This document shows, one piece after another, positions 5,697 through 6,450 of a stretch of 6,450 bases of DNA. Position numbers and translations under genes: made by a program. A model generated the notes under the pieces. That model saw only the letters and a program-made list of their open reading frames with translations, was not told the origin of the DNA and did no database searches. This stretch comes from a bacterium (GTDB lineage: Bacteria > Vulcanimicrobiota > Xenobia > Xenobiales > Xenobiaceae): assembly GCA_017444045.1 (NCBI GenBank), contig JAFSXO010000038.1, forward strand, positions 1 to 6,450, given 5' to 3'. Each line of letters starts with the position of its first letter. Position 1 is the stretch's first letter.

Positions 5697-5816
5697 CCGC
5701 GTATGGCACCTATAAGCGCAGCGAAGCAGTGCTGGCGCAGAAGCTGGCTCCGCGCCAATAGGTACATTTGCATACTGTTAAGTAAATGATATTGATGTCA
5801 GGGAGATATAACGATG
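5697..5816 (+). repeat. Downstream copy of the duplicated module, leading into the flavodiiron gene
   Basis: This is the functional-looking copy: it carries AGGGAG 9 nt before the flavodiiron ATG. Its upstream part keeps the layout of the 5406-5459 hairpin. CCGCG and GGCAC (5705-5709) face GTGCT (5729-5733), and GCG (5699-5701) can pair with CGC (5736-5738). At two helix positions the copies differ while pairing is kept (G-U versus A-U, and G-C versus G-U), which hints that structure matters. It has a 5-bp insertion in the apical loop relative to the first copy. Confidence 0.5.
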
Positions 5817-6450
5817 CGCAAACAAATCAAGGGCAACGTCAGTTGGGTCGGCTACCTAGATTGGGAGCTAGAGTCCTTCCATGGCGATGACTATTCCATA
5901 TTCAATGGCTCCAGCCAGAACGCTTATCTTATTGAAGAGGAAAAGACGGTTCTGATCGATACCGTGTGGACCCCGCACCGCTTCGACTTTATAGAGAATC
6001 TGCGCCAGGAAATCGATCTGCACAAGATCGACTTTATCGTGGCGAACCATGGCGAGTGCGATCATTCTGGCTCGCTGTCAGCCTTGCTGGAGGAAATTCC
6101 CGGAACACCCATCTGCTGCACTGCCAGCGCGGTTAAGAGCCTCGAAGGCCAGTACGGCAAGCGCGGCTGGAATTTCCAGGTCGTCAAGACCGGCGACAGT
6201 GTGGACATCGGCAACGGCAAAAAGCTGATCTTCGTAGAGATGAAGATGCTTCACTGGCCCGATTCCATGGCTACCTATATGACCGGAGATAACATTCTCT
6301 TCTCTAACGATGCCTTTGGCCAGCACTTCGCGGTGGCCGAGCTGTTCAACGATAAGGCCAATCCTTGCCTGCTCTGGAGAGAGGCCATTAAGTATTATAC
6401 CAACATTCTCAACCCGTTCTCCATGCTGGTGGCCAAGAAGCTGGATGAGA
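5814..6450 (+). CDS. norV: Flavodiiron protein (NorV/FprA type), N-terminal part, runs off the window
   Basis: The first 212 codons of an A-type flavoprotein are present and open to the right edge. Such proteins are soluble cytoplasmic enzymes that reduce NO to N2O and/or O2 to water, fed by rubredoxin. The visible part is the metallo-beta-lactamase-like diiron domain. The ligand set is complete as far as it is seen: H79-x-E81-x-D83-H84 in NHGECDHSG, H147 in MLHWPDSM and D166 in FSNDAFGQH. The last ligand histidine (near 226) and the FMN-binding flavodoxin domain lie off-window. The spacing and segments such as NFQVVKTGDSVDIGNGKKL are very like E. coli NorV. Whether a C-terminal rubredoxin domain exists cannot be seen, so the symbol is tentative and fprA would be the neutral alternative. 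The ATG is preceded by AGGGAG. The gene is divergent from sbcD and has its own long upstream region. Confidence 0.9.
   Translation, partial: MRKQIKGNVSWVGYLDWELESFHGDDYSIFNGSSQNAYLIEEEKTVLIDTVWTPHRFDFIENLRQEIDLHKIDFIVANHGECDHSGSLSALLEEIPGTPICCTASAVKSLEGQYGKRGWNFQVVKTGDSVDIGNGKKLIFVEMKMLHWPDSMATYMTGDNILFSNDAFGQHFAVAELFNDKANPCLLWREAIKYYTNILNPFSMLVAKKLDE

Larger units (their letters stand above)
5046..5813. other. Long structured intergenic region between divergent sbcD and flavodiiron genes
   Basis: This 768-bp stretch separates two divergently oriented genes and holds no reading frame with recognisable protein features. The short frames on either strand show no domain, and most lack a ribosome-binding site. 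It contains the palindrome at 5204-5232, a TATAAT at 5261-5266, a direct repeat at 5287-5311, hairpins at 5321-5350 and 5406-5459, and two diverged copies of a gene-start module (5413-5522 and 5697-5816). The GC-rich islands at about 5400-5465 and 5697-5757 contrast with the AT-rich surroundings. It matches no riboswitch class I can recognise by eye. Confidence 0.55.

Noticed and set aside
5576..5761. 61-codon plus-strand frame ending in SEAVLAQKLAPRQ
   Set aside because: It needs a TTG start with no good ribosome-binding site, and its C-terminus is the duplicated GC-rich repeat. Most differences from the other copy fall at first or second codon positions and change residues, so the protein reading is not being conserved.
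5868..6326. Minus-strand frames opposite the flavodiiron gene (5868-6065, 6078-6326)
   Set aside because: The plus-strand frame carries all the diiron ligands, so these are antisense shadows.
1..6450. A mobile element, defence island or CRISPR array
   Set aside because: I found no transposase, integrase, Cas, restriction or toxin-antitoxin gene, and no regularly spaced repeats. The nucleotidyltransferase fragment alone does not make a toxin-antitoxin pair.

Overview
The window looks like a chromosomal segment of a strictly anaerobic bacterium, probably a Firmicutes-type lineage (Negativicutes or Clostridia). This rests on the strong GGAGG Shine-Dalgarno sequences before sbcC and sbcD, an oxygen/NO-detoxifying flavodiiron protein, and moderately GC-rich genes separated by AT-rich spacers full of hairpins. 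The taxonomic placement is inference. I see no phage, transposase, CRISPR, tRNA or rRNA.

Layout from left to right: (1) 1-124, minus strand, the first 41 codons of a predicted DNA-polymerase-beta-superfamily nucleotidyltransferase that runs off the left edge. (2) 125-437, a non-coding spacer with three successive hairpins, one of them terminator-like. (3) 438-872, minus strand, a 144-residue type IV pilin-like protein with a textbook class III prepilin leader and a cysteine-rich C-terminus. (4) 873-1137, a spacer with a 17-bp near-perfect palindrome just downstream of a consensus -10 box, plus a long hairpin that probably ends the sbcDC transcript. (5) 1138-3915 sbcC and 3915-5045 sbcD, both minus strand, a TAATG-coupled operon encoding the Mre11/Rad50-type nuclease SbcCD. 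(6) 5046-5813, a 768-bp spacer with no convincing gene but several inverted repeats and two diverged copies of a gene-start-like module. (7) 5814-6450, plus strand, the first 212 codons of a NorV/FprA-type flavodiiron protein that runs off the right edge.

The sbcD and sbcC products work together: SbcD supplies the Mn-dependent nuclease and SbcC the ABC ATPase with a zinc-hook coiled coil. The complex cleaves hairpins and processes double-strand ends. The pilin, nucleotidyltransferase and flavodiiron genes are separate transcription units with no evident functional link to sbcDC.

I found no convincing new biological system. The most interesting sequence is non-coding: the spacer before the flavodiiron gene holds a decayed second copy of that gene's own leader, ribosome-binding site and start codon, and both copies can form a related hairpin. 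Next is the palindromic 5' leader of the orphan pilin.
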